This document shows positions 41,019 to 49,358 of a stretch of DNA of 64,000 nt, in pieces. The stretch is from Streptomyces sp. APSN-46.1 (lineage in GTDB: Bacteria; Actinomycetota; Actinomycetes; Streptomycetales; Streptomycetaceae). Every line of letters starts with the position of its first letter. Positions within the stretch are counted from its first letter, which is position 1. Location of the stretch: the NCBI RefSeq assembly GCF_022815725.1, contig NZ_JALGRF010000006.1:1-64000 (forward strand), given 5' to 3'. The notes beneath the pieces were generated by a model. It was given only the letters and a program-made list of their open reading frames with translations, did no database searches and was not told the origin of the DNA. Both the position numbers and the translations under genes were made by a program.

Positions 41019-41102
41019 TTACGAAAGGAGAGTACCTCTCCCTAGGTTAGTGCTCACCCGGAACACGGGAACGCCGGGAACGCTACGAAACGGGGAGAAA
41101 CG

Positions 41103-42041
41103 ATGAGTGAGCAGACGCAGACGCCGGCTCAGGCGCAGACCATGCAGGCGGCCGTGGTGAGTGCCTTCGGCGGCCCGGAGCAGGTGGAGATCGTCGAGGT
41201 GCCGGTTCCGCGGCCGGCGGCCGGACAGGTCCGGATCCGGGTCCGCGCCGCCGGGCTCAACCCCGTGGACGGGGCGGTCCGCGCCGGAGTCTTCGGCGGT
41301 GCCGGGCAGCGGCTCGGCTTCGGCTGGGACGTGGCCGGCGAGATCGACGAGGTCGGCCCGGAGGCCACCGGCTGGAGCGCCGGACAGCGGGTGGTCGGGC
41401 TGCACTACGGGCAGATCAAGCCGCTGGGCACGCACGCGGAGTACGCGGTGCTCGACGCCTCGGCCGTGGCGGCGGCTCCGGCCACCGCGGACGACGTGGC
41501 CGCGGCGGCGTTCCCGCTCGGCGCGCTGACCGCCGCCCGCGCGGTGGACCTGCTGGGGCTCGCCCCGGGCGCCTCGGTCCTGGTCACCGGCGCGGCGGGC
41601 GTGGTCGGCGGCCTCGCCGTGCAGCTCGCGGCCCGGGCCGGGCTGGTGGTGAGCGCCCTGGCGGGTCCGGAGGACGAGGCCCTCGTACGGTCGCTGGGCG
41701 CCGCCGCCTTCGTCCCGCGCGGCGCGACCCCGGCCGGGCCGGTGGACGGGGTCCTGGACGCGGCCGTCATGGGCGAGAGCGCGCTGTCCCGCGTCCGCGA
41801 CGGCGGCGTCTACGTGGGCCTCATCCCGGGCGCCGCCCCGGCCGCGCGGCGGGGGATCCGCGTGGTGGAGCAGGAGGTCGCGCCCGACGGCGCGCACCTG
41901 GCCCGCCTGGTGGCCCTGGTCGACGCGGGCGAGCTCACGCCGCGGGTGTCCGAGACGTTCGCCCTGGCCGACGCCGCCAAGGCCCACGCCCGCCTCGCCG
42001 AGGGCGGCTCCCGCGGCCGCCTGGTCCTGACGGTGGCCTGA
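41103..42041 (+). CDS. NADP-dependent quinone oxidoreductase-like protein
   Basis: 312 aa MDR family without catalytic zinc ligands. The GroES-like part has VPVPRPAAGQVRIRVRAAGLNPVD and GFGWDVAGEIDEVG. The Rossmann part has GASVLVTGAAGVVGGLAVQLAARAGL (GxGxxG-type AAGVVG). RLAEGGSRGRLVLTVA is a typical end. Likely reduces quinones or unsaturated carbonyls, which fits control by an HxlR regulator with a Cys sensor. Confidence 0.92.
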   Translation: MSEQTQTPAQAQTMQAAVVSAFGGPEQVEIVEVPVPRPAAGQVRIRVRAAGLNPVDGAVRAGVFGGAGQRLGFGWDVAGEIDEVGPEATGWSAGQRVVGLHYGQIKPLGTHAEYAVLDASAVAAAPATADDVAAAAFPLGALTAARAVDLLGLAPGASVLVTGAAGVVGGLAVQLAARAGLVVSALAGPEDEALVRSLGAAAFVPRGATPAGPVDGVLDAAVMGESALSRVRDGGVYVGLIPGAAPAARRGIRVVEQEVAPDGAHLARLVALVDAGELTPRVSETFALADAAKAHARLAEGGSRGRLVLTVA

Positions 42042-42090
42042 CGGAGGCCTGATGGTGGCCTGACGGTTCCCGACGGCGACAAACGGAAAC

Positions 42091-42115
42091 GCCCCCGCCT
42101 CACGCAGGCGAGGGC
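42091..42115. terminator. Terminator between oxidoreductase and lectin genes
   Basis: GCCCCCGCCT pairs with AGGCGAGGGC (one wobble) over a CACGC loop, between convergent genes, followed by GCTTCC. Confidence 0.7.
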
Positions 42116-42147
42116 GCTTCCTTGGTCCGTGGGACCCGGTCCGGAGG

Positions 42148-42666
42148 TTAGAAGTTCCAGAACTGCTGGTTCTTGCCGAAGTGGCAGTCCCACTGCCGGA
42201 TCGGGGCACCGGCGTCGGTGCGCCAGTCGGCCACCTCCATGCACTTCTTGCTCGTCCAGTTGTGGTAGTAGCCGAGCACGCCGCTGTTTTGGGACGTCAT
42301 GTACCAACGCTGGTTCTCGCCACCGTTGCAGCCCCACTGGACGACGGGGGCGCCGTTGTCGGTGCGGTAGCCCGGCACCTCGATGCACAGGCCGTTGGCC
42401 GCGTTGCGCAGGACGGGGGTTCCGTTGACATAGTCGAAGTAGAAGTTCTGGTTGGCGCCGCCGTTGCAGGGCCACTGGATGAGCTGGGTGCCCCAAGTGC
42501 CGGTTCCGCCGGGGACGTCCATACACATCCCGCTGTTCTGATTCTTCATGAAGAACTGCCCGCTCAGGGCGGCGGAGGCCGGGCTCGCCGGGGCCAGGAG
42601 GGTGAACCCAACGGCGGCGAGCAGCGCCAGGAGGAGTCGGTAGGGAGACTTCCGGGCTATGTGCAT
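42148..42666 (-). CDS. Secreted ricin-type beta-trefoil lectin domain protein
   Basis: 172 aa from ATG 42666. Signal peptide RLLLALLAAVGFTLLAPASPASA, then three repeats, each with a Cys pair and a QxW-type motif: MCMDVPGG...QLIQWPCNGGANQNF, LCIEVPGY...VVQWGCNGGENQRWY, KCMEVADW...IRQWDCHFGKNQQFW. Such domains bind galactose- or xylan-type sugars. No catalytic domain is attached, so it is a free-standing lectin. Confidence 0.92.
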   Translation of the reverse strand: MHIARKSPYRLLLALLAAVGFTLLAPASPASAALSGQFFMKNQNSGMCMDVPGGTGTWGTQLIQWPCNGGANQNFYFDYVNGTPVLRNAANGLCIEVPGYRTDNGAPVVQWGCNGGENQRWYMTSQNSGVLGYYHNWTSKKCMEVADWRTDAGAPIRQWDCHFGKNQQFWNF

Positions 42667-42867
42667 GGCTGTGCCTTTCTGTACTTCGACAACTGGCTGA
42701 GACGTCGGCACAGTACGTGACTTGATCATTTCGTCCACGCCTTCGACTCGGCGTGTCGCCACGGGAGATGAGCCCTGATCAGAGGCGTGTCTCCGGGTAT
42801 TGCGCGATCTGGGAACCGGCCGGATTTCGAGCGACCGGCAGGTACCTCTCTGACGCTGCGACGCGGT

Positions 42868-43983
42868 TCAAGCTATGAGCAGGCGGAGGCCGAGATCTGC
42901 CGCGTCGAGGTCGGCGAGGTCGCTGTTGCGCTCGGCCCACCGGCCGGAGTCGAGGTCGTCGCCGAGGCCTCGTACCGCCCGCTGCTCGGCCTCCGGCCCG
43001 ACCCTCGTCCACACCGACATCGCACGGCGCACGTGATCCTCCAGATACGCCCCCGGTCGGCGCCAGTACGCCTCGAACAGGCCGTCAGCGCAGTCCCACG
43101 GGATGGGCACCGGCTCAGCGCGGGCGCCGATCGCGTCGGCCATCCCGGCAAGCGAGGGAAATTCTGCGAGGACGGCCGCGAACTCGGGCAGGTAGTCACG
43201 GGTAAGCCAGAACCGGTCCTGCCATCCGGGCTCGTCGGTGTCGAACGTGAGCACCACCACGCGGCGGGCCACGCGCCGCATCTCGCGCAGCCCCGCTATC
43301 GGGTCCCCCCAGTGGTGAACGGTGGAGACGGCCATCGCGACGTCGAAGGAGTGGTCCTCGAACGGCAGGCTCTCCGCGGCGGCGGCCACGCACGGCGCCG
43401 AGCCGGCAGGCCGCTGCCCCCGCATGACCGCCGATGGCTCCACCGCGGTCACGTCGCGATCAGCAGGCTCGTAGGAGCCGGTGCCGGCCCCGACGTTCAG
43501 CACCGTCTGCGCGTCCCCGAGCGCGTCCCAGATCTGCGCGGCGATCCGCGGCTCGGTACGCCGTGTCGCGGTGTAGGCGCCGCCGATCGCGTCGTACAGC
43601 CGTGCACCGAGCATCTCCAGTTGCTCCTCCGGTGTCACCTTCAGCCCCTTCGCCCGTGCCTCAAGTTCCCTGTCGATGGCCGCCACCATGGCGTCAGCGC
43701 GATCACGCCGCTCCAGCAGCAGACCGCGCAGTCGGCGCAGGTGCGCGACCGCGTCGGTGGACGGGTCGCCGACCAGTTCCGCAACCTCCCGCAGCCCGAA
43801 GCCCAACCGCCGATAGGCCAGCACCTCCCGCAGCCGCTCCACGTCGCCCGCCGAATAGGCCCGGTACCCGGCCAGGGTCCGCGCCGACGGCCGAACGAGC
43901 CTGATCTCGTCATAGTGATGCAGCGTGCGGACGCTCACGCCGGCCAGCTCGGCCACGCGTCCCACGGTCCAGTGATCCTCCAC
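42868..43983 (-). CDS. MerR-family regulator fused to a SAM methyltransferase
   Basis: 371 aa from GTG 43983. Residues 4-72 are a MerR DNA-binding domain (WTVGRVAELAGVSVRTLHHYDEIRLVRPSARTLAGYRAYS) with the coiled-coil helix after it. PEEQLEMLG resembles the start of TipA's effector domain. Instead of that domain, residues about 127-371 form a class I methyltransferase (TVLNVGAGTGSYEP motif I, AESLPFEDHSFDVAMAVSTVHHW). GTG 43983 sits at the predicted transcription start, so translation may be leaderless; ATG 44046 lies upstream of the promoter and is rejected. Ligand and methyl acceptor unknown. Confidence 0.85.
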   Translation of the reverse strand: MEDHWTVGRVAELAGVSVRTLHHYDEIRLVRPSARTLAGYRAYSAGDVERLREVLAYRRLGFGLREVAELVGDPSTDAVAHLRRLRGLLLERRDRADAMVAAIDRELEARAKGLKVTPEEQLEMLGARLYDAIGGAYTATRRTEPRIAAQIWDALGDAQTVLNVGAGTGSYEPADRDVTAVEPSAVMRGQRPAGSAPCVAAAAESLPFEDHSFDVAMAVSTVHHWGDPIAGLREMRRVARRVVVLTFDTDEPGWQDRFWLTRDYLPEFAAVLAEFPSLAGMADAIGARAEPVPIPWDCADGLFEAYWRRPGAYLEDHVRRAMSVWTRVGPEAEQRAVRGLGDDLDSGRWAERNSDLADLDAADLGLRLLIA

Positions 43984-43990
43984 GGCACCG

Positions 43991-44021
43991 ACTATGCGGC
44001 CTGACGCCACGTGAGGGTCAA
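43991..44021 (-). promoter_or_regulatory. MerR-type promoter with 19-bp spacer
   Basis: On the minus strand, TTGACC (44021-44016) and CATAGT (43996-43991) are separated by 19 bases, the long spacer typical of MerR-controlled promoters. The spacer holds the imperfect dyad CCTCACG-TGG-CGTCAGG. Its start site should fall about at the GTG 43983. Confidence 0.7.
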
Positions 44022-44073
44022 GAGCCTCACTCACGGCACCGCTCATGGCGTCCAGGCGGGGGTGCCTGCTCGG

Positions 44074-44772
44074 CTACTTCTCCGCGATCGTCACGTCCTG
44101 GATGGTGACCTTCTTCTTGGGGGCGCCGTCGCCTTCACCGTTGGCGTTGTCCGATCCGGCGTCCGCGACCTCTTCCAGCAGATCCATGCCGCTGGTGATC
44201 TTCCCGAAGACGGTGTAGTTCGGTGGCAGCTCGGAGTCGCCGTAGACCATGAAGAACTGGCTCCCGTTGGTGCCCGGACCCGCGTTGGCCATGGCCAGGG
44301 TGCCCTTGGCGTACTCGGCGGTCTCCTTGCCGGAAGCGGCTTTCGGCAGGTTCTCTTCCGCGTACTTGTAGGCCGGTCCGCCCGAGCCCGTGGCAGAGGG
44401 GTCACCGCACTGCAGGACCTTCAGCGCGCCGGTGGTCAGGCGGTGGCAGTTCGTCTTGTCGAAGAAGTTCTTCGCGGCCAGGTAGGTGAAGGAGCCGACG
44501 GTGCAGGGGGCCTTCTCCCCGTCCAAGTCGAGCTCGATGTCGCCCAGGTTGGACTTGACCGTGGCCTTCACCGTGCTCGTGTGCGGGGGCTTGACGGGTG
44601 GCTTTCCCACGTCCCTGGCCCCCTGCTCCTTGTTGTCCAGGTACAGGCACTCGCCCGGCCTGGGCGCGGTCCCCGCGACGAGTCCGGGCGAGGAGTGCGG
44701 CCCGGAGGCCACGGCGACGAGTCCGGCAGCGATGACGGCGCCGGCCGCCGCACGCAGGGTGGTGGCGAGCAT
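44074..44772 (-). CDS. Exported peptidyl-prolyl cis-trans isomerase (cyclophilin type)
   Basis: 232 aa from ATG 44772; no good ribosome site is seen. An N-terminal hydrophobic stretch (TLRAAAGAVIAAGLVAVASG) suggests export. The cyclophilin domain covers about residues 70-230: VKSNLGDIELDLDGEKAPCTVGSFTYLAAKNFFDKTNCHRL, GTLAMANAGPGTNGSQFFMVYGDS and YTVFGKITSGMDLLEEVA. Catalyses proline isomerisation in secreted proteins. Confidence 0.9.
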   Translation of the reverse strand: MLATTLRAAAGAVIAAGLVAVASGPHSSPGLVAGTAPRPGECLYLDNKEQGARDVGKPPVKPPHTSTVKATVKSNLGDIELDLDGEKAPCTVGSFTYLAAKNFFDKTNCHRLTTGALKVLQCGDPSATGSGGPAYKYAEENLPKAASGKETAEYAKGTLAMANAGPGTNGSQFFMVYGDSELPPNYTVFGKITSGMDLLEEVADAGSDNANGEGDGAPKKKVTIQDVTIAEK

Positions 44773-44930
44773 GGAGGTCCGTTCATAGGCGCTTGCAGAG
44801 GACTCGATCTTGATATCGGCCCCTGCACCCTCGCGGCGCGAAACACTCTGGGGGTCACTCCAAAGAGCGATCCCGCCCTGTCCGACCCGCCGCGCGCGGT
44901 GTCGCCATCTTGAGATGACGAAAGACCAGG

Positions 44931-45554
44931 TCAGGGCCAGACCAGGCAGTACGGCTGGTGGCCCGCCTCGTGGAGGCGGTGGGAGAAGTCCTGCCATTCG
45001 TGGAGGAGCTGGTAGACGTTGAACGCGTCGCGGGGGCCGCCTCGGTCGGGGACCGTGGACCAGATGAAGGCGGCCGCGCCGACCGACTCCTCGCCGATGC
45101 CGCGCAGCGGGTCGACGACCGTCATCGGGAGCTTGACCACCGCGTAGTCGGGGTGGAGGACGACCAGTTCCAGCGGGGGCACCTGGTGCAGGGGTATTCC
45201 CTCGATGCCGGTCAGGACCATGGCGGCCACCGTCTCCGGCTTGATCTTGGTGAACATGCCGCCCATGCCGAGCTCGTCGCCGCCCAGCTCCTCGGGCCGC
45301 ATCGTCACGGGCACCCGGGCCGCCGTCGCGCCGTCCGGCGCGCCGAAGTACTTGTACGTCACGCCCATGCCGCGGCCCCGGGGGGTGCCGTCGTGGCCGT
45401 CGGAGGAGCGGCCGTCGGTGGACCGGAACGGCCCCGGTGCCGCGTCCGCGGCGTCCGTGGCGCGCCGGCGGTGCTTGCCGCGGCGGCGCGCGTCGCGGGC
45501 GCGCTGCGGGTCGAGGCCGTCCGTACCCTCGCCCGGTCCACCACCGCGTTGCAT
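44931..45554 (-). CDS. Conserved hypothetical protein
   Basis: 207 aa from ATG 45554 (GGTGGAG just ahead). The first 65 residues are Arg/Gly/Asp-rich and poorly ordered. From MGVTYKYFGAPDGATAARVPV on the sequence looks compact and conserved: DELGMGGMFTKIKPETVAAMVLTGI, LVVLHPDYAVVKLPMTVVDP, FIWSTVPDRGGPRDAFNVYQLLHEWQDFSHRLHEAGHQPYCLVWP. I recall such a gene beside hemL in streptomycetes but know no function. A downstream start at about 45363 is possible. Confidence 0.65.
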   Translation of the reverse strand: MQRGGGPGEGTDGLDPQRARDARRRGKHRRRATDAADAAPGPFRSTDGRSSDGHDGTPRGRGMGVTYKYFGAPDGATAARVPVTMRPEELGGDELGMGGMFTKIKPETVAAMVLTGIEGIPLHQVPPLELVVLHPDYAVVKLPMTVVDPLRGIGEESVGAAAFIWSTVPDRGGPRDAFNVYQLLHEWQDFSHRLHEAGHQPYCLVWP

Positions 45555-45687
45555 ATCTCCACCCGACTGGTATTGCCTGCCCCGGCCCCGCGGCCCCCGC
45601 CACGCAGCCTGATCATCATGGCAGTGACCTCCCCCGGGGCGGCGCGGTGAAACGCCCGTCCGCAAGTCAGTCGCGGCCTCTGAGACC

Positions 45688-47022
45688 ATGGCTGGTGTGA
45701 GCTACCCGTATCCGTATGAAGCCCCAGTCTCGCAGAACCTGTTTACGCGCGCGTCCCTCGTGACGCCCGGCGGCGTGAACTCTCCCGTGCGCGCGTTTCG
45801 CGCCGTGGGTGGAACGCCCAGGTTCATGGTGTCTGGTACCGGTCCCTATCTGACCGATGCCGACGGCCGCGAGTACGTCGACCTGGTCTGCTCGTGGGGT
45901 CCGATGATCCTCGGACACTCCCACCCCGCCGTCACGGAGGCGGTCATGGCCGCCGTCGCGCGCGGCACCTCCTTCGGTACGCCCGGCGAGGGCGAGGTCG
46001 CGCTCGCCGAGGAGATCGTCGCGCGCATCGAGCCCGTCGAGCAGGTCCGCCTGGTGTCCTCGGGCACCGAGGCGACCATGTCCGCGATCCGGCTGGCCCG
46101 CGGCTTCACGGGCCGCGCCAAGGTGGTGAAGTTCGCCGGCTGCTACCACGGCCACGTGGACGCGCTGCTGGCCGCCGCCGGGTCCGGGCTCGCGACGTTC
46201 GCGCTGCCCGACACCCCGGGCGTGACCGGCGCGCAGGCCGGCGACACGATCGTGCTCCCCTACAACGACCTCGAAGCAGTCCGGGCGGCCTTCGCCGCGC
46301 ACCCCGGCGAGATCGCGTGCGTGATCACCGAGGCCGCGCCCGGCAACATGGGCGTCGTGACCCCGGCCCCCGGCTTCAACCAGGGGCTCGCGGACGTGTG
46401 CCGGGAGAACGGCGCCCTGTACATCTCCGACGAGGTCATGACGGGCTTCCGTACGAGCCGTGCCGGCTGGTACGGCGTGGACGGCGTCAAGCCCGACCTG
46501 ATGACCTTCGGCAAGGTCATGGGCGGCGGCTTCCCGGCCGCGGCGTTCGGCGGCCGCGCCGACGTCATGGGCCACCTGGCCCCGGCCGGCCCGGTCTACC
46601 AGGCGGGCACGCTCTCCGGTAACCCGGTCGCCACGGCCGCCGGCCTGGCGCAGCTGCGCCTGCTCGACGAGGCCGCGTACGACAAGGTCGACGCGGTGTC
46701 GGAGCAGATCCAGGGCCTGGTCACCGAGGCGCTGACCAAGGAGGGCGTGGCGCACCGGCTGCAGACCGCGTCCAACATGTTCTCGGTCTTCTTCACCGAG
46801 GACGAGGTGCGGAACTACGACGACGCCAAGAAGCAGGAGTCCTTCCGCTTCAACGGTTTCTTCCACTCGATGCTGGCGCAGGGCGTGTACCTGCCGCCGT
46901 CGGCGTTCGAATCGTGGTTCGTGTCCACGGCCCACGACGAGCAGGCCGTCGAGCGCATCGCGGCCGCGCTGCCCGCCGCCGCCCGCGCCGCCGCCGAGGC
47001 GACCCAGGAGAGCGCGGCATGA
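45688..47022 (+). CDS. hemL: Glutamate-1-semialdehyde 2,1-aminomutase
   Basis: 444 aa, PLP-dependent class III aminotransferase family. Converts glutamate-1-semialdehyde from HemA to 5-aminolevulinate. LFTRASLVTPGGVNSPVRAF is the family opening; VSSGTEATMSAIRLARGFTGR binds PLP phosphate; LYISDEVMTGFRTS holds the PLP Asp; LMTFGKVMGGGFP carries the Schiff-base Lys. Separated from hemACDB by 26 kb. Stop overlaps the next ATG by four bases. Confidence 0.96.
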   Translation: MAGVSYPYPYEAPVSQNLFTRASLVTPGGVNSPVRAFRAVGGTPRFMVSGTGPYLTDADGREYVDLVCSWGPMILGHSHPAVTEAVMAAVARGTSFGTPGEGEVALAEEIVARIEPVEQVRLVSSGTEATMSAIRLARGFTGRAKVVKFAGCYHGHVDALLAAAGSGLATFALPDTPGVTGAQAGDTIVLPYNDLEAVRAAFAAHPGEIACVITEAAPGNMGVVTPAPGFNQGLADVCRENGALYISDEVMTGFRTSRAGWYGVDGVKPDLMTFGKVMGGGFPAAAFGGRADVMGHLAPAGPVYQAGTLSGNPVATAAGLAQLRLLDEAAYDKVDAVSEQIQGLVTEALTKEGVAHRLQTASNMFSVFFTEDEVRNYDDAKKQESFRFNGFFHSMLAQGVYLPPSAFESWFVSTAHDEQAVERIAAALPAAARAAAEATQESAA

Positions 47023-47693
47023 GCGACATCACTGTGGTGCACGTGATGCGGCACGGCGAGGTGGACAACCCGCACGGGGTCCTCTACGGGCGCCGCGCCG
47101 GCTACCACCTCTCCGAGCTCGGCCGACAGATGGCCGACCGGGTCGCCGAGCACCTGGCCGACCGGGACGTCACGTACGTGGTGTCCTCGCCGCTGGAGCG
47201 GGCGCAGGAGACGGCCGCGCCGATCGCGAAGACGCACGGCCTGGAACTGGCCACCGACGGCCGCCTCATCGAGGCGGGCAACGTCTTCGAGGGCAAGACC
47301 TTCGGCGTCGGCGACGGCGCGCTGCGCAGGCCGGGCAACTGGAAGCACCTGACGAACCCGTTCAGGCCGTCCTGGGGCGAGCCGTACGTCGAGCAGGTCG
47401 TGCGGATGATGAGCGCCATCGAGGCCGCGCGCGACGCGGCCCGCGGCCACGAGGCCGTGGCGGTCAGCCACCAGCTGCCGATCTGGATCGTGCGCAGCTT
47501 CGCGGAGCGGCGGCGGCTGTGGCACGACCCGCGCCGCCGGCAGTGCACGCTGGCCTCGCTGACCTCGTTCACGTACGACGGGGAGAGGCTGGTGTCGGTG
47601 GGCTACAGCGAGCCGGCCCGGGACCTGGTCCCGGCCCATCTCCTGGCCGGAGCGAAGCCGGTGAAGGGCAAGTCGAAGGCGTTCGGCGCCTGA
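47019..47693 (+). CDS. Histidine phosphatase family protein
   Basis: 224 aa from ATG 47019 in ATGA overlap with hemL. VVHVMRHGEVDNPHGVLYGR has the catalytic RHG; SSPLERAQETAAPIA and VAVSHQLPIWIV supply the other Arg and His. Phosphoglycerate-mutase-like fold; substrate unknown. Coupling to hemL and position before the cytochrome c maturation genes is shared with other streptomycetes as I recall. Confidence 0.9.
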   Translation: MSDITVVHVMRHGEVDNPHGVLYGRRAGYHLSELGRQMADRVAEHLADRDVTYVVSSPLERAQETAAPIAKTHGLELATDGRLIEAGNVFEGKTFGVGDGALRRPGNWKHLTNPFRPSWGEPYVEQVVRMMSAIEAARDAARGHEAVAVSHQLPIWIVRSFAERRRLWHDPRRRQCTLASLTSFTYDGERLVSVGYSEPARDLVPAHLLAGAKPVKGKSKAFGA

Positions 47694-47699
47694 GCGGCG

Positions 47700-47840
47700 C
47701 GTCGGATGCGCGTCCGGTGCGTCCGGTGCCTGACCGGTGCGCCCGGTGCGCGTCCGGCCGGGGCCCGGTGAACGACGCGACGGCCCGTCCGGCGCGCGCG
47801 GTCCGTCCGGTGCGCGCGGCCCGTCCGGCGGGTTGGCCTG
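47700..47840. repeat. Degenerate GTCCGGTGCG-type repeats
   Basis: The spacer between the phosphatase and TlpA-like genes contains many imperfect copies of GTCCGGTGCG and GTCCGGCGCG. No gene is supported here. Confidence 0.55.
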
Positions 47841-47907
47841 ACCAGGGCCTTAGCACCCCGTCGGGGGGCGCGGAAGATCCGCAAATCGCCCATGCGAAAC
47901 TTTTCAC

Positions 47908-48552
47908 ATGAGCCTTAGCCGCGCCCGTGTCCGTCTGAGTAGCCGCCGCTCGGCCGGCGGCCGCGCCGTCCTGCTGACCGCGGTGACCCTCGTCGGCGCC
48001 TTCACCCTTTCGGCGTGCGGCGATTCGGGCAGCGGCAGAAGAACCGCCGGTTCCGCCGGCGGCAACTACGTGACGGGCCCCAGCGGCATCTCCACCGTCG
48101 CCAAGGGCGACCGCACTGACGCGCCCAAGCTCGACGGCGAGACCCTCGACGGCAAGACCCTCGACACCACCGCCCTCAAGGGCAAGGTCGTCGTCCTCAA
48201 CGTCTGGGGCTCCTGGTGCCCGCCGTGCCGGGCGGAGGCCCCGTACTTCGCGAAGGTCTCCAAGGAGTTCGCCGACGCCGGCAAGGACGTCGCGTTCGTG
48301 GGCCTCAACACCCGCGACAACAGCAAGCAGAACGCGACCGGCTTCGAGGAGACCTTCGGGATCACCTACCCGAGCCTCTACGACCCGGACGGCAAGCTGA
48401 TGCTCCGCTTCCCCAAGGGCACGCTCAACGCGCAGTCGATCCCGTCCACGATCGTCCTCGACAAGGAGGGCAAGATCGCCGCCCGCACCCTCGTCGCGGT
48501 CAACGAGGAGCAGCTGCGCTCGATGATCGACCCGCTGCTCGCGGAGAAGTGA
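47908..48552 (+). CDS. TlpA/ResA-family thiol-disulfide lipoprotein
   Basis: 214 aa. Lipobox LSAC after TAVTLVGAFT; outer thioredoxin-like domain with VVVLNVWGSWCPPCRAEAPYF (WCPPC active site) and SIPSTIVLDKEGKIAARTL (cis-Pro). In System II cytochrome c assembly this protein reduces the CxxCH thiols of apocytochrome c so heme can attach. Starts the ccs operon: 4-base gap to ccdA. Confidence 0.92.
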   Translation: MSLSRARVRLSSRRSAGGRAVLLTAVTLVGAFTLSACGDSGSGRRTAGSAGGNYVTGPSGISTVAKGDRTDAPKLDGETLDGKTLDTTALKGKVVVLNVWGSWCPPCRAEAPYFAKVSKEFADAGKDVAFVGLNTRDNSKQNATGFEETFGITYPSLYDPDGKLMLRFPKGTLNAQSIPSTIVLDKEGKIAARTLVAVNEEQLRSMIDPLLAEK

Positions 48553-48556
48553 CCTC

Positions 48557-49345
48557 GTGGTCGCAGAGCTTTCCGACTTGCACCAGCTCGCCGCCGAGGC
48601 GACCGGCGTGAACACCACCGTCCTCAACGGCGCGCTGCTGCTGGCCCTGCCCATCGCGCTGCTCGCCGGACTGGTGTCCTTCTTCTCGCCCTGCGTGCTG
48701 CCGCTCGTCCCCGGATACCTCTCCTACGTCACCGGCGTGAGCGGGGCCGATCTCGCCGAAGCCCGGCGCGGCCGGATGGTGGCCGGGGCGAGCCTGTTCA
48801 TCGCGGGCTTCACGGCCGTCTTCGTCTCGACGGGCGCGCTCTTCGGCTACTTCGGCGACGCCCTCCAGGACAACAAGCAGATCATCTCCCGGGTCCTCGG
48901 CGGCCTGGTGATCGTCCTCGGCCTCTTCTTCATGGGCGCGATCCCGGGCCTGACGATGCGGGAGTTCCGCTTCCACAAGAAGCCGACGGCCGGCCTGATC
49001 GGCGCGCCCGTGCTCGGGGTGCTCTTCGGCGTCGGCTGGACCCCCTGCATGGGCCCGACCCTCGCCGCCGTCAACACGCTCTCGATCGACCAGGCGAGCG
49101 CCGGCCGGGGCGCGCTGCTGACGGTCGTCTACTGCCTGGGCCTGGGCCTGCCCTTCATCCTCGCGGCGGTCGCCTTCCGCAAGGCGCTCGGCGCGTTCGG
49201 CTGGGTCAAGAAGCACTACGCGTGGGTGATGCGCATCGGCGGCGGCATGCTGATCCTGACCGGTCTGCTGCTCGTCACAGGATGGTGGGACATCATCGTC
49301 GGCGACATGCAGAGCTGGACCCAAGACTTCACGGTGGGGATCTGA
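48557..49345 (+). CDS. ccdA: Cytochrome c biogenesis protein CcdA
   Basis: 262 aa, six hydrophobic helices. FFSPCVLPLVPGYLSYV and GVGWTPCMGPTLAAV carry the paired Cys residues of the DsbD/CcdA membrane core, which pass electrons from thioredoxin across the membrane to the TlpA/ResA-like partner next door. GTG 48557. Confidence 0.95.
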   Translation: MVAELSDLHQLAAEATGVNTTVLNGALLLALPIALLAGLVSFFSPCVLPLVPGYLSYVTGVSGADLAEARRGRMVAGASLFIAGFTAVFVSTGALFGYFGDALQDNKQIISRVLGGLVIVLGLFFMGAIPGLTMREFRFHKKPTAGLIGAPVLGVLFGVGWTPCMGPTLAAVNTLSIDQASAGRGALLTVVYCLGLGLPFILAAVAFRKALGAFGWVKKHYAWVMRIGGGMLILTGLLLVTGWWDIIVGDMQSWTQDFTVGI

Positions 49346-49358
49346 GGACCTAACGCAC

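Noticed and set aside
43984..44046. ATG 44046 as the MerR-methyltransferase start
   Set aside because: It lies upstream of the predicted promoter with no ribosome site.
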